Counted from the stretch's first letter, positions 16,434-24,666 are shown. The stretch is DNA of 33,849 nucleotides from Planctomycetota bacterium (GCA_025357795.1 JANYLN010000245.1:1-33849); one strand, 5' to 3'. Translations and numbers: made by a program. Notes: generated by a model not told the origin, from the sequence alone.

Positions 16434-17008
16434 TGAGCGGGGCGCGTGGCGGGGGTTGTAGCCGGGCCAACCGGCTGGCTGGCGACGTCGGGATGGGCGC
16501 CGGCCTCGTCGATCTTTGCCAGCAGGACCTTGTTCTGGCCGGGGATGTCGGTCACCTTGCCAATCACGTGGATGACCTTGCCGGCCTTGTCGATCAGGAA
16601 GGTGCTTCGCCGGCCGTATTCCTGGCCCACGCCGAAGGCCTTGGCGACATTGTCATTGGGGTCCGACAGCAGGGTGAAGGGCAGTTCGTACTTGCCGCAG
16701 AATTCCTGGTGGCTCTTCTCGGAGTCTTTGCTGATGCCGATGACGACGGCATCGCGGCCAGTGAACTTCGGGTAGTCCTCCGCGAATTTCTGGGCCTCCA
16801 GCGTGCAGCCGCCGGTGAAGTCCTTGGGGTAGAAGTAGAGCACGACGAATTTCTTGCCGTGGTAGTCCTTGAGATGGATGGTCTGGCCGGACTGGTCTTT
16901 GGCCGCAACCGCTGGGGTCGGGTCGCCGACCTTGATTTCGGCGCGAGCATGGCTGGTCGACCAGCCGACGGCGGCGAGCAACAACACACACATGGTTCCG
17001 GTTTTCAT
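16430..17008 (-). CDS. Periplasmic peroxiredoxin, PrxQ/BCP type
   Basis: This 192-residue thiol peroxidase reduces hydrogen peroxide and organic peroxides. It carries a signal peptide (MKTGTMCVLLLAAVGWSTS, cleavage at ARA/E), so it acts outside the cytoplasm. The core is PrxQ-like: GDPTPAVAAKDQSGQTIHLKDY, then VVLYFYPKDFTGGC with the peroxidatic cysteine, then LPFTLLSDPN and STFLIDKAG. The second cysteine is not five residues on, as in E. coli BCP, but 36 residues on in HQEFCGKY, the spacing of the PrxQ subgroup that forms its disulfide through helix 3. ATG 17008 is fixed by a GGAGG site (minus strand, near 17015-17020); a start 33 bases earlier would spoil the signal peptide. The C-terminus is a Pro/Ala/Thr tail. 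Confidence 0.9.
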   Translation of the reverse strand: MKTGTMCVLLLAAVGWSTSHARAEIKVGDPTPAVAAKDQSGQTIHLKDYHGKKFVVLYFYPKDFTGGCTLEAQKFAEDYPKFTGRDAVVIGISKDSEKSHQEFCGKYELPFTLLSDPNDNVAKAFGVGQEYGRRSTFLIDKAGKVIHVIGKVTDIPGQNKVLLAKIDEAGAHPDVASQPVGPATTPATRPAH

Positions 17009-17188
17009 GCCAAGTTCCTCCGTCGCGATGCAGGGATGCAAAGCGAATCTTGTGATCCAGCCGCGATGCCAGATTCTTGGGGCTCTTCAGCATGCGGGCA
17101 AATTGGCGGCCTTCTTGTCCAAAAGCTGGCCTGGTCAGCCAAGCGAGTTCTGGTTGCCGTTGTCAGAACCAATCACTAACCCTGCCGT

Positions 17189-17728
17189 CTATAGCTGATC
17201 CCTCAGCATCTTGTAATAGCGGTTGAGGACCGGGCGCGGGACGTCCTGCAGGCCGGCGGGGGGTGGGTCGGCCATGGCGATCTTCTGCAGGGTCTGGCGG
17301 GCGGCGGCGCGGTTGTTCTGGAGCTGCATCATGGAGCGGTCGGCGTCGCCGAGGTCGCCGTCGGCCATCGAGCGGACCCACTCGACGATCATGGACTCGA
17401 CGTCCTCGTCGTTGGCCGGTCCGCTCACGCTGGGCGGCGGCGCGGCGGGAAGATCGGCGGCGGCGCGGCTGGGGGCGGCGCCTTCGGCGGCGGCCAGTTT
17501 TTCCTTGAGGAGTTGCCGTTCGGTGGCGCGGGCCTGCTCCTCCATCTTGCGCTTCTTGCGCTCCTCGTGCTCGTCGACGGGGGCCAGGTCGAACTCCTCG
17601 ACGGCGCCTTCGGCCATGGGCACGTAGAGGATATTCTGGCAGGTCGGGCACTTGCCCTTTTTGCCGCCGGCCTCGTCAGGGGCGCGGACCAGACTACCAC
17701 AGAAATTGCAGTGGAATTCGATCGCCAT
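17189..17728 (-). CDS. Zinc-ribbon protein of unknown function, coupled to der
   Basis: This 179-residue cytoplasmic protein begins with a CxxC...CxxC zinc ribbon (HCNFCG, KCPTCQ; residues about 7-32) of the form RAPDEAGGKKGKCPTC common in planctomycete proteins. A charged, probably coiled helix follows (EHEERKKRKMEEQARATERQLLKEKLAAAEG, about 58-90), then an Ala/Pro-rich linker and a C-terminal helical part (MIVEWVRSMADGDLGDADRS ... LNRYYKMLRDQL). No catalytic motif is visible. The ATG at 17728 comes one base after the der TGA and its GGAGG site lies inside the end of der, so translation is probably coupled. A role alongside Der in ribosome assembly is only a guess from position. Confidence 0.8.
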   Translation of the reverse strand: MAIEFHCNFCGSLVRAPDEAGGKKGKCPTCQNILYVPMAEGAVEEFDLAPVDEHEERKKRKMEEQARATERQLLKEKLAAAEGAAPSRAAADLPAAPPPSVSGPANDEDVESMIVEWVRSMADGDLGDADRSMMQLQNNRAAARQTLQKIAMADPPPAGLQDVPRPVLNRYYKMLRDQL

Positions 17729-17729
17729 G

Positions 17730-19091
17730 TCATTCCTCCAACTTCGAGTCTCGATGGTGCGACCGGAAGAACAATCTGATCGGCACCTCACCGTAGGGCA
17801 AGATTTCGCGCAGGCGGTTGAGCATGAACCGCCGGTAATCCTCGGCCAGCAGGCCCGGATCGTTGACGAAGGCGACGACCGTAGGCGGCTGGACGGCCAC
17901 CTGCGAGAGGTAGTAGAACTTGGGGATCTTGCCGCCGAAGGCCCCCATGGGCTGGCGGGCTTCGATCGCTTTACGCAGGGCCTTGTTCAGTTCCGAGGTA
18001 CTCACGCGGATCTGGCTCTGGCGGAAGAGTTCCAGCGCCAGGTCAACGACCTCCCAGACGCCGCGCTCGTCCTTGGCGGCGGTCAGGGCGATCGGGGCGT
18101 ATTCGATGCCGGGCAGGGCGTCGCCGAGGTACTTCTGGTAGGCCTCGGAGTCGTCCTTGTTTTTATCTTCCACCAGGTCCCACTTGCTGACGACGATGGC
18201 CATCGGCTTGTAGAGATCGGCGACGTAGCGGGCGAGTTTCTTGTCGACCTCGGTGATCGGCTGGGTGGCGTCAATGAAGAGCAGGGCGACATCCGCCCGT
18301 CGGATCGACCACTGGGCCCGGCTGAAGCTGTAGAACTCGATGTCGCTACTGAATTTGCCCTTCTTGCGGACGCCGGCGGTGTCGATGGCGACGAAGGTTT
18401 GGCCATCGCGCTCGAAGCGGACGTCGATGCTGTCGCGGGTCGTGCCGGGGACCTCGCTGACGATCACCCGCTCGTGGCCGGCCAGGGCGTTGATGAAGGT
18501 GCTCTTGCCGACGTTGCGCTTGCCCACCACCGCCAGCCGCATCACCGGCTGGATCGGGGCGGCCTCGCTGTAGCCGACGTACTCCATGACGCGATCGAGC
18601 AGCTCTTCGATGCCGCGCTTGTGGGCGGCGGAGGTTGGCTGCGGATCGCCGAAGCCCAGGCTGTAGAACTCGCCGACCTGGACATCCATGTTGCGGTTGT
18701 CGGCCTTGTTGGCGACCAGGATGACGGGTTTGTCGATCCGTCGGAGCATCTCGGCGACCTGGACATCGAGCGGTTGGACGCCGGCCTGGTTATCCACGAT
18801 AAACAGGATCAGGTTGGCCTCGGCGACGGCGTAGCGGATCTGGGCCTCGACGTGCTCGGTCAGCCGGTCGGAGTCTTCGATCCCCAGTCCGCCGGTGTCA
18901 ACGAGTTCGAAATAGGCGTCGCGGTGTTCGACGATCGTGCTGACGCGGTCGCGGGTGGTGCCGGCGGTCGGATCGACAATGCTGATCCGACGGCGGGCCA
19001 GAGTATTCAGCAGCGAACTCTTGCCGACATTGGGCCGGCCCACGATCGCGATCACGGGCAGTTTGTGCATCGGTGCGGGTATATCAGCCAT
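17730..19091 (-). CDS. der: Ribosome-assembly GTPase Der (EngA)
   Basis: This 453-residue protein has the two tandem GTPase domains unique to Der, which acts in maturation of the large ribosomal subunit. Domain 1 shows G1 GRPNVGKS (18-25), G2 TAGTTRDR, G3 DTGG and G4 NKAD. Domain 2 shows G1 GKRNVGKS, G2 PGTTRDS, G3 DTAG and G4 SKWD. The C-terminal KH-like domain follows (GGKIPKFYYLSQVAVQPPTVVAFVND ... RRFMLNRLREILPYGEVPIRLFFR). In domain 2 the usual GRPNVGKS is GKRNVGKS, a conservative change. ATG 19091 is preceded by GGAAG very close by; the ATG at 19070 would be a shorter alternative. It heads a two-gene unit with the zinc-ribbon gene. Confidence 0.96.
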   Translation of the reverse strand: MADIPAPMHKLPVIAIVGRPNVGKSSLLNTLARRRISIVDPTAGTTRDRVSTIVEHRDAYFELVDTGGLGIEDSDRLTEHVEAQIRYAVAEANLILFIVDNQAGVQPLDVQVAEMLRRIDKPVILVANKADNRNMDVQVGEFYSLGFGDPQPTSAAHKRGIEELLDRVMEYVGYSEAAPIQPVMRLAVVGKRNVGKSTFINALAGHERVIVSEVPGTTRDSIDVRFERDGQTFVAIDTAGVRKKGKFSSDIEFYSFSRAQWSIRRADVALLFIDATQPITEVDKKLARYVADLYKPMAIVVSKWDLVEDKNKDDSEAYQKYLGDALPGIEYAPIALTAAKDERGVWEVVDLALELFRQSQIRVSTSELNKALRKAIEARQPMGAFGGKIPKFYYLSQVAVQPPTVVAFVNDPGLLAEDYRRFMLNRLREILPYGEVPIRLFFRSHHRDSKLEE

Positions 19092-19123
19092 ATCTTCCAG
19101 CAAACCTTCCGGGGCAGTCGAAT

Positions 19124-19289
19124 GGCAGGCATAGGCCTGCCTTATGTTGAGTGGTGGGCAACAACCCACCCGATGGCCGGGGCAAACCGGCCCTTAGCCC
19201 TTTATTCTATCCGATTCCTGCGAGAGTGGCAGCAGGACGGGGGCTTTTCCGTGGCGCCGGCCAAAGCCGGAACCTCAAGATTGCCACTC
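19124..19289. repeat. Cluster of hairpins between der and the oxidoreductase gene
   Basis: The 207-base gap carries at least four palindromes. GGCAGGC/GCCTGCC (19124-19130 with 19135-19141). GGTGGG/CCCACC (19153-19158 with 19165-19170). GGCCGG/CCGGCC (19175-19180 with 19187-19192). CCGGC/GCCGG (19257-19261 with 19266-19270), itself enclosed by an 8-bp stem GAGTGGCA/TGCCACTC (19224-19231 with 19282-19289). The CCGGCCAAAGCCGG core resembles REP-type intergenic palindromes known from many bacteria. No gene is visible. The cluster lies upstream of der and downstream of the oxidoreductase gene on the minus strand, so it may act at an mRNA 3' end or as the leader of der. Confidence 0.65.
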
Positions 19290-19298
19290 CAGTTTCTA

Positions 19299-20357
19299 TT
19301 ATAGCGGTAGATCAACCGCCTTGCGGCGACGGGCGCTCTCGTAAATTGCCAGGATAATCTCGACGCTCTTGCGGGCCTCCAGGCCGGTGACGGCGGGCTC
19401 GCGGTTGTTTTCCAGGGCGTCCAGGAACTCGGCGATAATGCGGCGATGGCCCTCAAAACTCAAGCCGCCACCGGGGCTGGAGGCGCCCGTTGAGACCGTC
19501 GGGAAGGAGACCTTTTCCTGGCGGATCTTGTCGTCTGCCTCGGATTCGCGTTTGAACTTCCAGACGAAGAAGTTGGCGTCGGCCATGGCAACGCTGCCCT
19601 CGTCGCCGGCGACCTCGACGATCCGGAAATGGCCCGGCCACATGCTGGTCGTGCAGGCGATCGTGCCGAGGGCGCCGTTCATGAACTCCACCGCGGCCGA
19701 GCCGGTGTCCTCGACCTCGATCCGCTTGTGGGCGAGGGTCGCGACGAAGGCCTGGACGGATTTTACCGGGCCCATCAGCCACTGGAGCATGTCGATGGTG
19801 TGGATGCCCTGGTTCATCAGGGCGCCGCCGCCGTCGTACTGGATCGTGCCCTTCCAGCCGCCCTCGTCGTAATAGCTCTGGTCGCGCCACCATGGCCCGT
19901 AACCCATGCCGAAGGTGAGCCGGCCGAAGCGGCCCTGGTCGACCGCGCTCTTGAACAATTGGGCGGCGTCGTTGAAGCGGCCGTTGAAGATGCCGCCGAT
20001 TTTGGTGCCAGCCTTGTCGTGGGCCTCGAGGATGCGGTCGATGCGTTGGAGGGTGATCTCGATGGGCTTTTCGATGATCACATGCTTGCCGGCCTTGGCG
20101 GCGTCGATGGCGGGCTCCATGTGCGAGCCGCTGGGGGAGGCGATAGTGACGACGTCGATGGCGGGGTCCTTGAGCATGTCGCGATAGTCGCGGTACATCT
20201 TTGCCTGGGGGAACTTCTCAGAGAACTTCGCGACGCTCTTGTCGGAGCGGGCACAGGCTGCGATGAGTTTGGCGTTGGGCAGTGCCTGGATCGCCTGGGC
20301 GTGATACTCGCCGATGAAGCCCGAGCCGATAATGCCGAAACCGTATGTCTTGGCCAT
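19299..20357 (-). CDS. Gfo/Idh/MocA family NAD(P)-dependent oxidoreductase
   Basis: This 352-residue cytoplasmic dehydrogenase has an N-terminal Rossmann fold (GIIGSGFIGEYHAQAIQ, GxGxxG) and the family lysine motif EKPIEITL at about residues 95-102. Substrate-side landmarks are YDGGGALMNQGIHTIDMLQWLMGP (the His-Asp pair) and a C-terminal beta sheet ending in FLDALENNREPAVTGLEARKSVEIILAIYESA. Members oxidise or epimerise sugars, inositols and related alcohols; the substrate cannot be told from sequence. Length is normal. ATG 20357 is preceded by GGAG at about eight bases; five extra residues from an upstream start have no support. It stands alone, with the hairpin cluster after it. Confidence 0.92.
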   Translation of the reverse strand: MAKTYGFGIIGSGFIGEYHAQAIQALPNAKLIAACARSDKSVAKFSEKFPQAKMYRDYRDMLKDPAIDVVTIASPSGSHMEPAIDAAKAGKHVIIEKPIEITLQRIDRILEAHDKAGTKIGGIFNGRFNDAAQLFKSAVDQGRFGRLTFGMGYGPWWRDQSYYDEGGWKGTIQYDGGGALMNQGIHTIDMLQWLMGPVKSVQAFVATLAHKRIEVEDTGSAAVEFMNGALGTIACTTSMWPGHFRIVEVAGDEGSVAMADANFFVWKFKRESEADDKIRQEKVSFPTVSTGASSPGGGLSFEGHRRIIAEFLDALENNREPAVTGLEARKSVEIILAIYESARRRKAVDLPL

Positions 20358-20512
20358 AAGCCGTCTCCGCACCTGGACTGTCGAATACGTCGGTTGTTAT
20401 GGGCGAAAGTATAGCAGCAGAAGGGGCTCGCCGCGAGGGATGCGTGGCCAGAGACGCTAACAACAGCCGTTACAGAGACCCGGCTTAGAGGCGGGGCTTT
20501 GTCTCAGATTGT

Positions 20513-21145
20513 CTACCTCTGCAGGGCGTACTGCCGCGTCGCCAGCAGTTCCTCCAGGGGCCTGGCGGCTTCGCCGGGGACGGGGGTGATTTCGACGGCT
20601 TCGAGGATCCGAGGATTGCCCTGGCGGAAGGAGGCGAGCTGGCCCGTACCGATCTCGACCATCTCCCCGCCCTGGTAGTTGAGGGACAGGAGGAAACGGC
20701 TGACGTCTTCCGTGTGGTCGGCTGGGTAGATCAGCACGGTCAGGAAGGGCCAGTCGCGGCCGGCGATCTCCGCCAGTTCCAGGCGGGCGGGACAAGGGAA
20801 CTTGCCCTCGGCCAGATCGCGAAGCGTGTCGAAGTCGTCGCGGGCGAGGGGTTCATCATCCCGCAGGAAGAAGAGGGCCTCCTGGGCTTGCGAGCGGAAC
20901 CGTTCTTTCGAGACGCTTACCAGCGATACGGTGCCGTCGGGCAGGGCCCTGTAAATGCGGAAGGCCCGCATCCGGGGGAACTGGTTGGTGTCGAAGAGCG
21001 CAGCGACCTCGGCGGCGACGTAGCCCACGGAGATGCCGTCGCCGAAGTCGATGACGTAGCGGCCCTGGTAGCGTTCGGGGTTGGTCAAACGCGGCAGCCG
21101 GCCAAGCGGTGGTTCATGATCTGCGTGGTTCATCAATGGGTACAC
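20513..21145 (-). CDS. Hypothetical protein downstream of tyrS
   Basis: I do not recognise this 210-residue protein. It has no signal peptide or membrane segment. It looks like a compact alpha/beta protein: ERYQGRYVIDFGDGISVGYVAAEVAALF (about 24-51), FRIYRALPDGTVSLVSVSKERF, then DWPFLTVLIYPADHTEDVSRFLLSL in the second half. Codon use matches its neighbours, so I take it as a real gene. The start is either GTG 21145 (used) or ATG 21133; neither has a clear ribosome site, as expected if it is translated together with tyrS, whose stop is only 13 bases upstream. The 155-base gap after it holds imperfect pairing near 20478-20505 but no convincing terminator. Confidence 0.7.
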   Translation of the reverse strand: MYPLMNHADHEPPLGRLPRLTNPERYQGRYVIDFGDGISVGYVAAEVAALFDTNQFPRMRAFRIYRALPDGTVSLVSVSKERFRSQAQEALFFLRDDEPLARDDFDTLRDLAEGKFPCPARLELAEIAGRDWPFLTVLIYPADHTEDVSRFLLSLNYQGGEMVEIGTGQLASFRQGNPRILEAVEITPVPGEAARPLEELLATRQYALQR

Positions 21146-21158
21146 GCGGTGCAGGCTT

Positions 21159-22385
21159 TTAGCCGATTTTCAGTTTCGCCATGCGGCGCTTGCCGATCTG
21201 GACGATCATGCCGTCCTTGATCTCGATCTGGGCGTTCGGGTCGGTGACCTTCCGCTCGTCGATCATCACGCCGCCACCCTGGACCGACCGCTTGCCGTCG
21301 CTGCTCGACTGGGCAAAGCCGATCACGTGCAGCAGCTTGGCGACCCAGATCTTGCCGCTATCGAGCTGGCTGGGCTGGACGGCGACCTCGGGCATATCCT
21401 CGCGGAGCGCGCCTTCCTTGAAGACCTTCACGAATTGCTCGGCCTCGTGGTCGGCGGCCTGCCGGCCATAGTAGGTCTCGACGATGTCCTTGCCGAGGAT
21501 TTCCTTGGTCTTGCGCGGGTGGGTCTTCTCGCCGTCGCACAGGATAGCGATCTCCTCGGCCGGGCGGCTGGTCAGGAGCGTGAACCACTGCTTCATGAGA
21601 GTGTCGGGGATCGACATCGCCTTGCCGAACATGTCCCTGGCCGAGTCGGTCAGGCCGACGTAGTTGCCCAGCGACTTGCTCATCTTCTGCGTGCCGTCCA
21701 GGCCGGTCAGGATCGGCATGATCATGACGCACTGCGCATCCTGACCGGCGTCCTTCTGCAGGTCCCGGCCGACGAGGTTGTTGAAGGTCTGGTCGGTGCC
21801 GCCGAGTTCGAGGTCGCTCTGGATGGCGACGCTGTCGGTGCCCTGCAGCAGCGGGTACATGAACTCGTGCAGGTAGATCTCGACGCCGGCCTTGTAGCGT
21901 TTCTCGAAGGTATCGCGCTCGAGCATGCGGGCGACGGTCATCTTGCTGGCCATCTTGAGGGCGTCAGCGAGGTTCATCGGGCCGAGCCAGGAGCTGTTGC
22001 GGACGACCTCGATGGACTCTGAGTCCATCTTGAGGATCTTGCCGGCCTGGTTGAAGTAGCTCTGGGCGTTAACCTCGACCTGGTCGGGGGTGAGCATCGG
22101 GCGGGTCTTGTTCTTGCCGGTGGGGTCGCCGATCATCGCGGTGTAGTCGCCGACGATCAAGACCGCCTTGTGGCCGAGGTCCTGGAACTGGCGGAGCTTG
22201 CGTAGGACGACGCTGTGGCCCAGGTGGATGTCCGGGGCGGAGGGGTCCAGGCCGAGCTTGATCCGCAGGGGCTTGCCGGTCTTGGCGGACTTGTCAATCT
22301 TGGCCCGCAGTTCCTGCTCGGTGTAGAGGGCCTCGCAGCCCCGCAAGAGGACCTTCACCTGCTCGTCAACTGGGAGAAAGGCCAT
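21159..22385 (-). CDS. tyrS: Tyrosyl-tRNA synthetase
   Basis: This 408-residue class I aminoacyl-tRNA synthetase charges tRNA-Tyr. The HIGH-type motif is PDIHLGHS (about 51-58), the tyrosine-site region is VLIVGDYTAMIGDPTGK, QSDLELGGTDQTFN binds the substrate, and KMSKS occurs in DGTQKMSKSLGN. The C-terminal S4 RNA-binding domain is present (SDGKRSVQGGGVMIDERKVTDPNAQIEIKDGMIVQIGKRRMAKL). The length and the HLGH form fit the shorter TyrS branch. ATG 22385 follows GAAGGA at about eight bases. It heads a two-gene unit with the hypothetical protein downstream. Confidence 0.96.
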   Translation of the reverse strand: MAFLPVDEQVKVLLRGCEALYTEQELRAKIDKSAKTGKPLRIKLGLDPSAPDIHLGHSVVLRKLRQFQDLGHKAVLIVGDYTAMIGDPTGKNKTRPMLTPDQVEVNAQSYFNQAGKILKMDSESIEVVRNSSWLGPMNLADALKMASKMTVARMLERDTFEKRYKAGVEIYLHEFMYPLLQGTDSVAIQSDLELGGTDQTFNNLVGRDLQKDAGQDAQCVMIMPILTGLDGTQKMSKSLGNYVGLTDSARDMFGKAMSIPDTLMKQWFTLLTSRPAEEIAILCDGEKTHPRKTKEILGKDIVETYYGRQAADHEAEQFVKVFKEGALREDMPEVAVQPSQLDSGKIWVAKLLHVIGFAQSSSDGKRSVQGGGVMIDERKVTDPNAQIEIKDGMIVQIGKRRMAKLKIG

Positions 22386-22527
22386 GTCGTCGCATCCTTC
22401 GTGCTAATAGGTCCGTCAAAAACCCACAATATCAATTGTATATCAGCCAGGCCCAAGTCCTTGGGCGTCCGGACGTCTAAGACCGAAATGGTACACGCGG
22501 ACGGGCTGCGGTTCAACGCGGACGGGG

Positions 22528-23586
22528 TTAGACGGATTCGCCGCCCGGCAGGGCGGTCAGGATCAGGGTCCGCAAGTTGAAGACGGCGTGGAACAGGATC
22601 ACCAGGGTCAGCGAGCCGGTGCGGGCGTAGAGATAGCCCAGTACCAGGCCCAGGGCGGTCAGGGCCGGCACCAGGTGCCACTGTGGGGCGTGGATGATCC
22701 CGAAGGCCAGGCCGGTAAACACGATTGCCAGCCAGGTCGAGCCGCTGGTCTTGCGGAGCCAGGACAGCAGCAGGCCGCGGAAGAAGACTTCCTCGAAGAA
22801 CGGGGCGACCACGCCCGCCAATATCCAGGCCAGTGTGTTCCAGAGCAGCGAGATGCCCGGTTCCTTCAGGAAGACCAGGACCTTGTGCTCCGGCGGCTTG
22901 TAGGAGGGGGCCAGCAGTTCCAGCAGGACGGTGGTGCTTTCGGCCAGCAGTACGCAAATCGGCCAGAAGGCCAAGTAGCCCACGATCGCCCAGAATAGGT
23001 AATAGCCGAAGTGCCGGGTCCCCAGGCCAAGACCCGCCCGCCCGCCGGCAAACAGGCCGCGGGCAGCGCTGAGCATTACGACGATCAGAACAGCCTCCGT
23101 CACGGCCTGGACCACCAGGCTGAACATCTCGTTTTCGGGTGAGGGAGACTCAGGATTGAGTGACGGGCCGGAGTCGGACTGCGAGGCGGCGGCCTGGGAC
23201 TCCGCAGCTTGCTGTGTGGCCGGGGCGAGCAGATCCTCGTCGGACTCGGGTTCGCCGGATTCGACCTCGTCCGGCTCGGCAGGGGCTAGCTGTGTCTGGG
23301 CCGGGGCGGTTTGGGTGGCGGTCACACCGGCTGTTTTGGTTGGCGGGCTCAGGCCGACGGCCTGGAGCGTCAGCGAAATCAGGAAGGTCACGCCGAAAAA
23401 GGCCGCCAGGATCAGCACGAGGTGCCCGCCTGTCAGGTCGTTGGGCACAGCCGGGGGGAAGCGGAACGCCTGTCGCAGCCGACCCGTGCCGTGCAGGTAC
23501 GCCAGGACAACGCCGAGCAGGACCAAGCCGGCATAGACCTGGACCGCGCTGAGTTGTTCTGCCAATGACAGTGGGGTGGGCTGCAT
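22528..23586 (-). CDS. CPBP-family intramembrane metalloprotease (CAAX protease/Rce1-like)
   Basis: This 352-residue polytopic membrane protein carries the CPBP/ABI catalytic motifs: EEVFFRG (Glu265-Glu266), FGIIHA (His299) and HAVFN (His333, Asn337). Relatives cleave within or next to the membrane and include prenyl-protein and bacteriocin-maturation proteases; the target here is unknown. Unusual is a soluble acidic Ala/Pro/Gln/Ser-rich insert between membrane segments (about residues 82-153, with EPDEVESGEPESDEDLL). ATG 23586 fits the membrane topology; an upstream in-frame extension to 23724 runs into the trpC promoter region and has no coding character. It diverges from trpC with a 171-base gap. 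Confidence 0.88.
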   Translation of the reverse strand: MQPTPLSLAEQLSAVQVYAGLVLLGVVLAYLHGTGRLRQAFRFPPAVPNDLTGGHLVLILAAFFGVTFLISLTLQAVGLSPPTKTAGVTATQTAPAQTQLAPAEPDEVESGEPESDEDLLAPATQQAAESQAAASQSDSGPSLNPESPSPENEMFSLVVQAVTEAVLIVVMLSAARGLFAGGRAGLGLGTRHFGYYLFWAIVGYLAFWPICVLLAESTTVLLELLAPSYKPPEHKVLVFLKEPGISLLWNTLAWILAGVVAPFFEEVFFRGLLLSWLRKTSGSTWLAIVFTGLAFGIIHAPQWHLVPALTALGLVLGYLYARTGSLTLVILFHAVFNLRTLILTALPGGESV

Positions 23587-23677
23587 GGCGGACACTTTCG
23601 CCGGATTATGGGCGGCGTCAAGGGCTGGGACAGCGGATTCAAACGTTTGCCGCGCACGGCATACGGGACGGTTCGCA

Positions 23678-23705
23678 TTGACCCGGTTGGGGCTGCTGAT
23701 AGACT
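23678..23705 (+). promoter_or_regulatory. Possible sigma-70-type promoter of trpC
   Basis: TTGACC (23678-23683), a 16-base spacer and TAGACT (23700-23705) lie about 52 bases before the trpC start. The -35 box matches five of six consensus bases. It falls in the short divergent gap between the membrane protease gene and trpC, where a promoter is expected. Confidence 0.45.
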
Positions 23706-23757
23706 TCTGGCAGCGAAGTACCACTGGGGCAAGTTACCTGAGTGACGGAGGCCATTT

Positions 23758-24573
23758 GTGTCCGCCCAGACGAATATCCTGGACAGGATCCTGGAGAATA
23801 AACGGCAGGAGGTCGAGGCAGCCAAGGTCCGCACGCCGCTGGCGGATCTGAAAAAGGCCGTCGCCGACCTGCCCAGGCCCCGCAATTTCTACGCCACCAT
23901 CGCCGCCAAGCCACCTTGCGGCATCCACGTCATCGCCGAGATCAAGAAGCGCAGTCCCTCGGCCGGGTTGATCCGCGAGGACTTCGACCCGGTCCGGATC
24001 GCGAAGATCTACTACGAGAACGGGGCCAGTGCGTTATCGGTCCTTACCGACCGGAATTATTTCGATGGCCAGTTGGAGTACGTCCAGCAGGTCAAGCAAG
24101 CGGTGCCGATCCCGGTCCTTCGCAAGGACTTCATCGTCGACGAGTACCAGATCTACGAGAGCCGGGTTGCCGGGGCGGATGCGATCCTGCTGATCGCTGA
24201 CGCCCTGAATCCGCGCGAGCTGCTGGACATGCTGATCCTGGCCAGCGAGATGTACCTGACCAGCATCATCGAGGTGCATGAGGCCGACACGGTGATGAAG
24301 ATCCGCAGCGTGGTGGGCTTCCCGCACGAGCGGTACAGCATCCTGGGCATCAACAATCGCAACCTCAAGACCCAGACGACCGACCTGGGGACGACCGGCC
24401 GAATCGCTGATATGCTTGAAGATCCGATGATGTTCATCTCCGAAAGCGGGGTGAAGACCCGCGCCGATGTCGAGCGAATGATGCGGATGGGCGCCCGCGG
24501 CATCCTGATCGGGGAGACTCTCATGCGCAGCCCGGACATCGCCGCGAAGATGAATGAGCTGTTTCCGGCCTAA
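23758..24573 (+). CDS. trpC: Indole-3-glycerol-phosphate synthase
   Basis: This 271-residue TIM-barrel enzyme closes the indole ring in tryptophan synthesis, converting carboxyphenylamino-deoxyribulose phosphate to indole-3-glycerol phosphate. Signature pieces are all present: NILDRILENKRQEVEAAK, VIAEIKKRSPSAG (about 59-71, catalytic Lys and phosphate site), VLRKDFIVDEYQIYE (catalytic Lys), LGINNRNLKT, FISESGVKT and ILIGETLM. The GTG at 23758 is supported by GGAGG seven bases before it. No other trp gene is in the window, so the pathway is split in this genome. Confidence 0.96.
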   Translation: MSAQTNILDRILENKRQEVEAAKVRTPLADLKKAVADLPRPRNFYATIAAKPPCGIHVIAEIKKRSPSAGLIREDFDPVRIAKIYYENGASALSVLTDRNYFDGQLEYVQQVKQAVPIPVLRKDFIVDEYQIYESRVAGADAILLIADALNPRELLDMLILASEMYLTSIIEVHEADTVMKIRSVVGFPHERYSILGINNRNLKTQTTDLGTTGRIADMLEDPMMFISESGVKTRADVERMMRMGARGILIGETLMRSPDIAAKMNELFPA

Positions 24574-24605
24574 GAGATGACAACCGACCCCGGTCCACTT
24601 TTCCC

Positions 24606-24634
24606 TTGACTCAGGTACAAATCTACGAGATAAG
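24606..24634 (+). promoter_or_regulatory. Promoter of the blaI-like remnant
   Basis: TTGACT (24606-24611), a 17-base spacer and GATAAG (24629-24634) form a good sigma-70-type promoter, 33 bases before the probable start of the BlaI-type remnant. It lies directly next to a TACA/TGTA operator. Confidence 0.6.
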
Positions 24635-24638
24635 CAGG

Positions 24639-24648
24639 TACAGTTGTA
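24639..24648 (+). promoter_or_regulatory. BlaI/MecI-type operator
   Basis: TACAGTTGTA is the TACA-N2-TGTA dyad bound by BlaI/MecI/CopY-family repressors. It sits just after the -10 box, where a bound repressor would block the gene's own transcription. A further TACA half-site occurs at 24616-24619. The fit between operator type and the encoded protein remnant makes autoregulation of the original gene likely. Confidence 0.6.
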
Positions 24649-24666
24649 CTTGAACGAGGTGCAACC

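Noticed and set aside
17652-19304. A 550-codon plus-strand frame opposite der
   Set aside because: Antisense of Der, whose two GTPase domains are unmistakable; Asp/Val/Gly-rich shadow composition.
20478-20505. Possible terminator after the hypothetical protein
   Set aside because: The GC-rich arms pair imperfectly and no T tract follows on the minus strand.
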